Positions 1 to 5,233 of a stretch of 5,730 nucleotides of DNA are shown here, piece by piece. This stretch comes from Ruminococcaceae bacterium UBA5391 (GTDB taxonomy: Bacteria; Bacillota; Clostridia; Oscillospirales; Acutalibacteraceae): the NCBI GenBank assembly GCA_002410755.1, contig DHOL01000056.1, positions 19,252 to 24,981 on the forward strand, given 5' to 3'. The first letter of the stretch is position 1; every line of letters starts with the position of its first letter. The position numbers were made by a program, and so were the translations under genes. Below the pieces are notes generated by a model that had not been told where the DNA came from, did no database searches, and saw nothing but the letters and a program-made list of their open reading frames with translations.

Positions 1-247
1 GGGTCCACGCGGTGGAAAGCCCCTTTTTCGCGGTCGGCGTCCCATTCCCCTGCTTTACGACATAGTCGGCAAGGATTTGTGAGGCAACCTGAGCAGGCGT
101 CCCCCAAGCACTGATTGTTTCCGCTTCCTTTTCAGGGCCTGCCTCATCGAGATATTCTTCGTAATACTCCAGAGCATCGTTCACGTCGTCGGGCGGAAGC
201 CTTTTCAGCCTATTCCTCAGTTCTTTTAGGAATTGCTCCCGGTTCAT
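1..247 (-). CDS. DUF1700 / HAAS-domain membrane-associated protein, N-terminal part (cut by left edge)
   Basis: The minus-strand frame opens with ATG at 247-245 and stays open for 82 codons to the window edge, so the C-terminus is missing. The N-terminus reads MNREQFLKELRNRLKRLPPD, followed by an acidic segment (ALEYYEEYLDEAG, about residues 25-37) and a helix ending QILADY (57-62). This is the typical HAAS/DUF1700 helical domain. In that family the helical domain precedes several membrane segments, which here would lie beyond the edge. DUF1700 genes usually sit directly after a PadR repressor gene, and this one does: it starts inside the end of padR with a 38-base overlap in another frame. 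A GGAGGG ribosome binding site seven bases before the ATG lies inside padR. The pair is probably cotranscribed and translationally coupled. The molecular role of DUF1700 proteins is poorly known; a link to cell-envelope stress or signalling is inference. Family assignment is confident, function is not. Confidence 0.85.
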   Translation of the reverse strand, partial: MNREQFLKELRNRLKRLPPDDVNDALEYYEEYLDEAGPEKEAETISAWGTPAQVASQILADYVVKQGNGTPTAKKGLSTAWT

Positions 248-560
248 CTTCTATCCCTCCCAGTAAAACTTGGTCAACTTTCACGCGGAACTGCTTCCAT
301 TCACCTCGGTATGCCGTAAGTATCTGCTCCCCCGCGGGTGTCAGAAAGTAATAGCGCCGGTTTCTTCCCTGAAATGGCCGGTCACGTACGGAAAGGCTGC
401 CATTTTTTTGCAGTCTCCTAAGCACCGGATACAGGGATGATTCCGAAAGGCCAAAGATTTCCTTCAGTTTCTGTGTCAGGGCATACCCGTAGGTCTCTCC
501 TCCGGAAATGACGGAAAGAACACATGCGTCAAGAAGTGCAGCGTTCAGCTGAAAAATCAT
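210..560 (-). CDS. PadR-family transcriptional repressor (116 aa)
   Basis: This is a small winged-helix DNA-binding protein of the PadR family, subfamily 2 size (about 110 residues), acting as a cytoplasmic dimer. With the start at 560, the sequence begins MIFQLNAALLDACVL. The family signature follows: TYGYALTQKL (23-32), the recognition-helix region ESSLYPVLRRLQKNG (40-54) and the wing GRNRRYYFLTPAG (65-77), then a short C-terminal dimerisation helix. The frame extends upstream to a TTG at 593, but that codon has no ribosome binding site and falls at the predicted transcription start. The ATG at 560 has GGAGG eight bases upstream and the usual PadR N-terminus, so it is preferred. The gene overlaps the downstream DUF1700 gene by 38 bases. 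Its promoter carries a perfect palindrome, suggesting autorepression. PadR proteins of this type often respond to envelope-active or aromatic compounds; the ligand here is unknown. Confidence 0.93.
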   Translation of the reverse strand: MIFQLNAALLDACVLSVISGGETYGYALTQKLKEIFGLSESSLYPVLRRLQKNGSLSVRDRPFQGRNRRYYFLTPAGEQILTAYRGEWKQFRVKVDQVLLGGIEDEPGAIPKRTEE

Positions 561-593
561 TTTTATTTCCTCCGGTAATACCTTATCGTGCAA

Positions 594-620
594 GTAATAT
601 TATACTACGTATAATATTAC
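594..620. promoter_or_regulatory. Perfect 12-bp inverted repeat, probable PadR operator
   Basis: The left arm GTAATATTATAC (594-605) and the right arm GTATAATATTAC (609-620) are exact reverse complements, separated by the three bases TAC. The element covers the -10 box and most of the spacer of the padR promoter, so a bound dimer should block RNA polymerase. PadR repressors are known to bind AT-rich dyads in their own promoters. The assignment to this PadR is inferred from position and symmetry. Confidence 0.8.
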
Positions 621-628
621 TATGTCAA
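599..628 (-). promoter_or_regulatory. Sigma-A type promoter of the padR-DUF1700 operon
   Basis: On the minus strand, TTGACA (628-623) and TATAAT (604-599) are both exact consensus hexamers with an 18-base spacer. Transcription would begin near 592, giving a leader of about 30 bases before the padR ATG at 560. The -10 box lies inside the left half of the palindrome at 594-620. Confidence 0.85.
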
Positions 629-642
629 TACTATTTTAGATT

Positions 643-677
643 CGATAAAAAATGGCTGCTGAAATTATCAGCAGCCA
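643..677 (-). terminator. Intrinsic terminator of proS
   Basis: On the minus strand a perfect 10-bp stem, TGGCTGCTGA (677-668) with TCAGCAGCCA (662-653), closes a five-base loop and is followed at once by six T residues (652-647). It lies about 57 bases after the proS stop codon. It ends just before the -35 box of padR, so it separates the two transcription units. On the plus strand no T-tract follows the stem, so it acts in one direction only. Confidence 0.92.
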
Positions 678-733
678 CAGGCGTAAAACTATTTAGAAGC
701 AAAAAATCTTAAATTTATAATTTAAAAAAATAA

Positions 734-2173
734 TCAGTATGCTTTGCCCCAGTAGACCATCTTTGAAGCGGGGCGGCCGCAGCAAACACAGACATCGGAA
801 AGATGCTCCTGCTCAAACGGGATACAGCGGGAAGAAAGGCCCGTAACTTCCTTAATTTTTGCTTCACAGGCCGCATCGCCACACCACATGGCCTTTACAA
901 GGCCGGGCTTGGCGTCGGCAATCCGTTTCATCTCGTCAAGCGTACGGGCTTCATAGGTCATGTTTTCCCGGCGCTCAAGGGCACGGTCATACATTTGCTG
1001 CCGCACGGTTTGGAGCTGCTCCGCAACGGCGTCACTGACACCCGCAAGCGGCACGGATATTTTCTGGCGGTCCGTGCGGCGGACAAGCACACACTGCCCT
1101 TTTGCAATATCCCTCGGGCCAATTTCCAGACGGAGCGGGACGCCCTTCATCTCATACTGGGCAAATTTCCAGCCCGGTGTTTGGCTGCTGTCATCCATTT
1201 TTACGCGGAAGCGCTTTTTAAGCTGGGCCGCAACCTCATTTGCCTTTTCCAGCACGCCCGGCTTATGCTGGGCAACCGGGATAACAATAACCTGCACCGG
1301 TGCTATGGCAGGCGGCAGGACAAGGCCGTCATTATCCCCGTGTGTCATGATAATTCCGCCGATGATTCGTGTGCTCATGCCCCAGGAAGTCTGGTACGGG
1401 TGACAGATGGAGTTATCCCTGCCCTGGAACGTCACATTGAACGCCTTTGCAAAGCCGTTGCCAAAATAGTGGCTTGTGCCGGATTGCAGAGCCTTACCGT
1501 CATGCATCATTGCTTCGATTGTGTAAGTTGCTTCAGCACCGGCGAATTTTTCACTTTCTGTTTTCTGCCCTTTGACAACCGGCATTGCAAGCTGATTTTC
1601 GCAGAAATCGGCATAGACTTCCAGCATCCGCTTCGTTTCAGCAATCGCTTCCTCCGCCGTCTCGTGCATCGTATGGCCCTCTTGCCAGTGGAACTCTACA
1701 GAGCGCAGGAACGGGCGCGTTGTTTTTTCCCAGCGGACAACCGAGCACCACTGGTTGTAAAGCTTCGGCAGGTCGCGGTAAGAGTGGATTACGCGGGCAT
1801 AATGCTCACAGAAAAGCGTCTCGGAAGTTGGACGGACGCAGAGGCGCTCCGGCAGCTTTTCTTCGCCTCCCATAGTCACCCATGCAACCTCCGGTGCAAA
1901 GCCCCTGATATGGTCTTTTTCCTTATTGAGCAGGCTCTCCGGGATAAAGAGCGGCATTGAAACGTTCACATGTCCAAGTTCCTTAAATTTGGCGTCCAGA
2001 ATGTCATGGATATTTTCCCAGATTGCCCAGCCGTAAGGTTCAATTACCATGCAGCCGCGGACACTGGTGTAATCCATCAGCTCCGCTTTTTTTACAATAT
2101 CCGTATACCACTGGGCAAAGTCCTGCTCCATCGGCGTGATTGCTTCTACCAGTTTTTTCTGTTGTTCCGCCAT
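734..2173 (-). CDS. proS: Prolyl-tRNA synthetase, type 3 (archaeal/eukaryotic-like), 479 aa
   Basis: This class II aminoacyl-tRNA synthetase charges tRNA(Pro) with proline using ATP, in the cytoplasm. The catalytic core occupies about residues 15-285. It includes the proline/ATP site RPTSET (114-119), the motif 2 region from RWE (147-149) through [16 protein letters not shown] (153-168), GTSHYFG (232-238), and motif 3 around [12 protein letters not shown] with Arg269. The anticodon-binding domain covers about 290-395. The C-terminal domain has paired cysteines (C431/C436 and C462/C465), likely binding zinc, and ends in the conserved terminal Tyr. The length fits type 3 ProRS, which lacks the roughly 180-residue editing insertion found between motifs 2 and 3 in the E. 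coli type. The ATG at 2173 has GAGGAG eight bases upstream. The gene stands alone between its own promoter and terminator. No T-box is visible in its leader. Identification is secure. Confidence 0.98.
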   Translation of the reverse strand: MAEQQKKLVEAITPMEQDFAQWYTDIVKKAELMDYTSVRGCMVIEPYGWAIWENIHDILDAKFKELGHVNVSMPLFIPESLLNKEKDHIRGFAPEVAWVTMGGEEKLPERLCVRPTSETLFCEHYARVIHSYRDLPKLYNQWCSVVRWEKTTRPFLRSVEFHWQEGHTMHETAEEAIAETKRMLEVYADFCENQLAMPVVKGQKTESEKFAGAEATYTIEAMMHDGKALQSGTSHYFGNGFAKAFNVTFQGRDNSICHPYQTSWGMSTRIIGGIIMTHGDNDGLVLPPAIAPVQVIVIPVAQHKPGVLEKANEVAAQLKKRFRVKMDDSSQTPGWKFAQYEMKGVPLRLEIGPRDIAKGQCVLVRRTDRQKISVPLAGVSDAVAEQLQTVRQQMYDRALERRENMTYEARTLDEMKRIADAKPGLVKAMWCGDAACEAKIKEVTGLSSRCIPFEQEHLSDVCVCCGRPASKMVYWGKAY

Positions 2174-2200
2174 TTTTAAATCTCCTCACAGAATAAGCCC

Positions 2201-2231
2201 CTGCCGGGTTTTTCTATCCCCTGCCCGGCAG
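2201..2231 (-). promoter_or_regulatory. Hairpin in the proS leader
   Basis: On the minus strand CTGCCGGG (2231-2224) pairs perfectly with CCCGGCAG (2208-2201) around a 15-base loop. The element lies between the predicted transcription start (about 2262) and the ribosome binding site (2187-2182). No T-tract follows, so it is not a terminator. It could stabilise the mRNA or control translation; no function is established. An 11-base direct repeat with one mismatch is nested in it (2198-2208 and 2218-2228, 20 bases apart). Confidence 0.5.
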
Positions 2232-2268
2232 TACAAGCTCAGGATAACATCTTTCTCTTGCCTTTCCC

Positions 2269-2297
2269 ATTATACGGAATCAGACAGGTTTTTTCAA
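2269..2297 (-). promoter_or_regulatory. Sigma-A type promoter of proS
   Basis: On the minus strand TTGAAA (2297-2292) and TATAAT (2274-2269) are separated by exactly 17 bases. Transcription would start near 2262, leaving a leader of about 90 bases before the proS ATG. The promoter lies downstream of the acpP terminator, so proS is transcribed independently of acpP. Confidence 0.85.
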
Positions 2298-2330
2298 GGC
2301 GGAAAGGAGCTGTTCCGTACGGGAAAAGCA

Positions 2331-2356
2331 AAAAGCCGCCGTGCGGCGCACGGCGG
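2331..2356 (-). terminator. Intrinsic terminator of acpP
   Basis: On the minus strand CCGCCGTGC (2356-2348) pairs perfectly with GCACGGCGG (2344-2336) around a three-base loop. After one C it is followed by five T residues, then GC and four more T (2335-2324). It begins about 20 bases after the acpP stop codon. The stem is strong and GC-rich, and acpP is therefore a single-gene unit on this side. Confidence 0.92.
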
Positions 2357-2375
2357 AATAGGGTTTAGACTGGGG

Positions 2376-2603
2376 TTACTGATGATCCTCAATATATTTG
2401 ACAACATCACCGACAGTCCTGAGGTTTTCCACTTCGTCGTCGGGAATTTCAATTTCAAACTCGTCTTCCACCGACATCAGAAGGTCAACAACATCCAGGG
2501 AATCTGCCCCAAGGTCATCTACAATGTTCGTTTCCGGTGTGATGGAGTCCTCCGCCACGTCAAACTGTTCGCTCAGGATTGCCTTGACTTTTTCTAATAC
2601 CAT
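2376..2603 (-). CDS. acpP: Acyl carrier protein (75 aa)
   Basis: This small acidic protein carries the growing acyl chain on a 4'-phosphopantetheine arm during type II fatty acid synthesis in the cytoplasm. The sequence has the four-helix ACP form. The attachment motif is GADSLD, with the modified serine at residue 35, followed by the acidic recognition helix (DVVDLLMSVEDEFEIEIPDDE). The ATG at 2603 gives the standard length of 75 residues and has AAGGAGG six bases upstream. The frame extends 12 codons further upstream, but those residues (MRAFFNILRRII) do not fit the family and overlap the ribosome binding site, so they are leader. Unlike many bacteria, where acpP lies among fabD, fabG and fabF, here it stands alone between proS and the shikimate operon. 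No fatty acid gene is visible nearby. It could be a second, specialised ACP, but the sequence looks like a housekeeping one. Confidence 0.97.
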   Translation of the reverse strand: MVLEKVKAILSEQFDVAEDSITPETNIVDDLGADSLDVVDLLMSVEDEFEIEIPDDEVENLRTVGDVVKYIEDHQ

Positions 2604-2801
2604 GATGATCCTCCTTAGAATATTGAAGAATGCTCTCATCTAAAACTTCTGTGGACAAAGCGGACAGTACCGTGATACAATGGCCACAAAAGGTAAAATC
2701 CACGTGGTTTTTCTGAGAACTGACTGCCTACCCCACCATATTATTAGCAAAGTTTGATTTTGTCAATATTTTTTTGGATTCTTTGAAAGAGGGAATTTTC
2801 C
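2604..2801. other. Divergent intergenic region between acpP and the aro operon
   Basis: This 198-base stretch holds the acpP promoter and leader on the minus strand and must also contain, or be preceded by, the plus-strand promoter of the aro operon. No convincing plus-strand -35/-10 pair was found. The best -10-like hexamer is TATTAT at 2739-2744, which has no matching -35 box and overlaps the acpP -10 on the other strand. An eight-base palindrome CCACGTGG lies at 2700-2707. No open reading frame, T-box or riboswitch was recognised. Confidence 0.6.
2738..2766 (-). promoter_or_regulatory. Probable sigma-A promoter of acpP
   Basis: On the minus strand TTGACA (2766-2761) is an exact -35 consensus. 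It is followed after 17 bases by TAATAT (2743-2738), a four-of-six match to the -10 consensus. Transcription would begin near 2731 and give a leader of roughly 128 bases before the acpP ATG. No FapR-like dyad was recognised around it. The promoter lies in the divergent region shared with the aro operon, about 40 bases from the aroE-aroK start. Confidence 0.65.
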
Positions 2802-4157
2802 GTGGTTCCAAAGCGCTTCGCACTGATAGCCCACCCGGCAGGGCACACCATGTCTCCATTCCTGCACGGACGTCTTTTCGCCCTCCGGAATGAAGCAGCT
2901 TCCTATGGATCAGCCGATATCCCGCCCTCAGGGCTTGCCGCTGCAGTGCCGCGCTTAAGGCAGCTTTCCGGCTTTAACGTATCCATTCCCTACAAGCGGG
3001 CAATTATTCCCATGCTGGACGGCTGTGACGAAAAAGCCGCGGCGATCGGCTCTGTGAATACCGTAAAGAATGAAAACGGCCGCCTGACCGGATACACAAC
3101 AGACGGAGAAGGGTTTCGCCGCGCGCTGGAATTTGCCGGGCAGGGCATCAGTGGGAAAACCGCCGTGCTTGGTGCAGGCGGGGCGGCACGGGCAATCGTT
3201 TTTGAGGCGCTGCGCGCCGGTGGTGAAGTGACGGTTGCGGCACGGCCGCACAGTCTGGAGGCTGCACATGCACTTGCCGCAGACGCAGGGAAAAAGATCC
3301 CGGGTGCAAGGGTTTCCGCATGCCTGATTTCCGAGCTTCGCGGGAAACGCGACCTGCTCGTGAATGCAACACCGGCAGGAATGTATCCGCAGACGAACGG
3401 CTGTGCCGCAAATGCGGAGCTTGTGGAAAACTCTGCCTGTGTATTTGACGCGGTTTATAATCCGTGTGTGACAGAGTTTCTCTCCCTTGCAAAAGCCCTT
3501 GGGAAGCCTGCCGTCGGAGGCACAGGGATGCTTGTCTGTCAGGCTGCGGCATCGGAGGAAATCTGGCTCGGCGCGCATTTCTCCGATTCGGAGCTTCTGG
3601 AGCTTTGCGCGGAAACAGCGCTGGAAACGCGGAAAAAATTCGGGAATATCGTCCTCTGCGGATTCATGGGCAGCGGGAAAACCACTTGCGGGCGTCTTTT
3701 GGCAGCACACATGGGCCGGAAATTTCTTGACCTTGATGAATTTATTTCTGCCCGAGAAGGCATGTCGGTGGCGGAAATTTTCCGGATAAAAGGGGAACCC
3801 GCATTCCGGAAAATGGAAAAGGAAGCCGTAAAGGGACTTTCTCATGCAAGCGGCCTCGTAATTGCGGCAGGTGGCGGGACTCTCCTTTCGCCGGAAAATG
3901 CCGGGGCGTTTCGTGAAAACGGCATCGTAGTATGGCTGGACGCTTCGCTGGGCGCTGTGCGCAGCCGGATTTCCAACGACGGAACACGTCCCCTGCTTGC
4001 AAAGCCCGGCGCACTGGAAAGCCTTTACACTTTACGCCGCGGGCGTTACCGTGGGGCAGCAGATTTTACCGTAAATGCTGACGAGTCTCCAGAAAACATT
4101 GTCAAAAGAATCATGGGGCTGCTGAAACCAGCAGATACTCCAAAGCAGGAGGACTAA
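2802..4157 (+). CDS. aroE-aroK: Fused shikimate 5-dehydrogenase and shikimate kinase (AroE-AroK), 451 aa
   Basis: One chain carries two consecutive shikimate pathway enzymes. Residues 1 to about 268 are AroE, which reduces 3-dehydroshikimate to shikimate with NADPH. They show HTMSPFLHG (15-23), NVSIPYK with catalytic Lys65, GYTTDGEGF with catalytic Asp101, the dinucleotide loop GAGGAAR (124-130), NATPAGM (188-194) and VGGTGMLVCQAA (238-249). Residues 282 to about 441 are AroK, which phosphorylates shikimate with ATP. They show Walker A GFMGSGKTT (287-295), DLDEF with Asp312, Arg336 in EPAFRK, GGG (357-359), lid Arg396 in TRPLL and an Arg-rich segment around 412-417. All main catalytic residues are present in both halves, so both should be active. 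The linker is short, about 269-281. The GTG start has GAGGG eight bases upstream and no suitable nearby ATG. The gene heads an operon with aroF, three bases downstream. The usual NRT cofactor motif is replaced by AARP (146-149). Confidence 0.96.
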   Translation: MVPKRFALIAHPAGHTMSPFLHGRLFALRNEAASYGSADIPPSGLAAAVPRLRQLSGFNVSIPYKRAIIPMLDGCDEKAAAIGSVNTVKNENGRLTGYTTDGEGFRRALEFAGQGISGKTAVLGAGGAARAIVFEALRAGGEVTVAARPHSLEAAHALAADAGKKIPGARVSACLISELRGKRDLLVNATPAGMYPQTNGCAANAELVENSACVFDAVYNPCVTEFLSLAKALGKPAVGGTGMLVCQAAASEEIWLGAHFSDSELLELCAETALETRKKFGNIVLCGFMGSGKTTCGRLLAAHMGRKFLDLDEFISAREGMSVAEIFRIKGEPAFRKMEKEAVKGLSHASGLVIAAGGGTLLSPENAGAFRENGIVVWLDASLGAVRSRISNDGTRPLLAKPGALESLYTLRRGRYRGAADFTVNADESPENIVKRIMGLLKPADTPKQED

Positions 4158-4163
4158 AATTTG
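4147..4163 (+). promoter_or_regulatory. Ribosome binding site fixing a TTG start for aroF
   Basis: AGGAGG at 4147-4152 lies inside the last codons of the aroE-aroK gene and is eight bases before the TTG at 4161-4163. The next in-frame ATG, at 4173, would be 20 bases from it, which is too far. The TTG start also gives the usual family N-terminus MIIIMK. The arrangement favours translational coupling with the gene before it. Confidence 0.85.
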
Positions 4164-5186
4164 ATTATCATAATGAAACATGATTGCCCGCCGGAGCAGG
4201 CAAAGGATCTCGCATCATCTCTTGAAAAAGAGTATAACATTCAGGTCAACATTTGGTTTGGGGCTCAGAGTACCGTGCTCGGCCTGATTGGTGACACCTC
4301 TTCCATTGATATTGACTCCATCGGCGCACAGGACTGCGTTGAAAGTGTCAAGCGCGTTCAGGAGCCTTACAAAAAGTCCAACCGTAAGTTTCACCCGGAC
4401 GACACCGTCATCACGCTGCCGGGCGGTCAGAAGATCGGCGGAGGCGGGATTGCGTTGATTGCAGGTCCGTGCAGCGTGGAGTCCCGGGGCCAGATTACCG
4501 AAGTAGCGCGCCGGGTTAAGGCAGCCGGGGCGCAGTTCCTGCGCGGCGGTGCATTCAAGCCCCGCACGTCGCCCTATTCCTTTCAGGGGCTGAAGGCCGA
4601 GGGACTTGACCTGCTTGCCGAGGCAAAAAAGGAAACCGGCCTGCCCATTGTAACGGAAATTATGAGTGCACGTTATATTGACCTTTTTCTGCAAAAAGGC
4701 GTTGATATTTTCCAGGTTGGTGCACGCAACATGCAGAATTTTGACCTTTTAAAGGAGCTGGGCAAAACTGACAAGCCGGTCCTGCTGAAACGCGGCCTTT
4801 CCAATACCATGGAGGAACTGCTTATGAGTGCCGAATACATCATGGCTGGCGGCAATAATCAGGTTATCCTCTGCGAGCGCGGCATCCGTACCTTTGAGAC
4901 CTATACGCGCAATACCCTGGATATTTCCGCTGTCCCTGTCCTCAAGCGGCTTTCTCATCTGCCTGTCATTGTAGACCCAAGTCACGCTTCAGGGATTTCC
5001 TGGCTTGTTGAGCCGCTGGCGCTTGCTGCTGTTGCCGCCGGTGCGGATGGGCTGATTATTGAAGTCCATAACGATCCCAAACATGCGCTTTCAGACGGCG
5101 CACAGTCGCTGACGCCCGACCAGTTCGACCATGTTGCTTCCCATGTAAAAGCTCTCGCCAAAGTTTTCGGAAAAACGTTGGACTAG
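4161..5186 (+). CDS. aroF: DAHP synthase, type I-beta with N-terminal regulatory domain (341 aa)
   Basis: 3-Deoxy-7-phosphoheptulonate synthase condenses phosphoenolpyruvate with erythrose 4-phosphate, the first step of the shikimate pathway, using a divalent metal ion. Residues 1 to about 66 form the ferredoxin-like domain (MIIIMKHDCPPEQ..., then VNIWFGAQSTVLGLIGD) that gives feedback inhibition by tyrosine or phenylalanine in the Thermotoga enzyme. The barrel follows with AGPCSVES (101-108, metal ligand Cys104), FKPRTSPYSF (132-141), QVGARNMQNF (185-194), LLKRG (208-212), ERG (239-241) and DPSHASG (272-278, metal ligand His275). Glu301 and Asp312 complete the expected metal set. Length is typical for this subtype (about 338 residues), and no chorismate mutase domain is fused. 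Translation starts at TTG. The gene lies between aroE-aroK and tyrA on the same strand, so the control point of the pathway is encoded with later steps. Which amino acid inhibits it cannot be read from sequence alone. Confidence 0.98.
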   Translation: MIIIMKHDCPPEQAKDLASSLEKEYNIQVNIWFGAQSTVLGLIGDTSSIDIDSIGAQDCVESVKRVQEPYKKSNRKFHPDDTVITLPGGQKIGGGGIALIAGPCSVESRGQITEVARRVKAAGAQFLRGGAFKPRTSPYSFQGLKAEGLDLLAEAKKETGLPIVTEIMSARYIDLFLQKGVDIFQVGARNMQNFDLLKELGKTDKPVLLKRGLSNTMEELLMSAEYIMAGGNNQVILCERGIRTFETYTRNTLDISAVPVLKRLSHLPVIVDPSHASGISWLVEPLALAAVAAGADGLIIEVHNDPKHALSDGAQSLTPDQFDHVASHVKALAKVFGKTLD

Positions 5187-5233
5187 CCTTTTCTTTTTTG
5201 ACATCATAAACCATAAAAGTGAGGAATTGCAGG

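Noticed and set aside
561..593. Upstream TTG start extending padR by 11 codons
   Set aside because: The TTG coincides with the predicted transcription start and lacks a ribosome binding site, while the ATG at 560 has an ideal GGAGG and gives the family N-terminus.
594..620. The padR palindrome as a bidirectional terminator
   Set aside because: The stem is almost entirely AT and has no T-tract, whereas a genuine proS terminator lies next to it at 643-677. Position over the -10 box fits an operator.
803..1960. Long plus-strand open frame of 385 codons opposite proS
   Set aside because: It is antisense to an unmistakable proS gene, its translation is rich in Cys, His and Arg with no recognisable domain, and it has no convincing ribosome binding site. 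It is a by-product of proS codon bias.
2604..2639. Upstream start extending acpP by 12 codons
   Set aside because: The extension includes the AAGGAGG site itself and does not fit the acyl carrier protein N-terminus.
2955..3845. Minus-strand open frame of 296 codons opposite aroE-aroK
   Set aside because: It is antisense to a gene with complete catalytic motifs, and its translation is low-complexity and Cys/Arg-rich with no family resemblance.
5198..5226. TTGACA before tyrA as a separate promoter
   Set aside because: The -35 match is exact, but at normal spacing the -10 position reads GAGGAA and coincides with the tyrA ribosome binding site. Readthrough from aroF is more likely.
5187..5233. 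T-rich stretch after aroF as a terminator
   Set aside because: No stem precedes the T-run, so nothing supports termination between aroF and tyrA.
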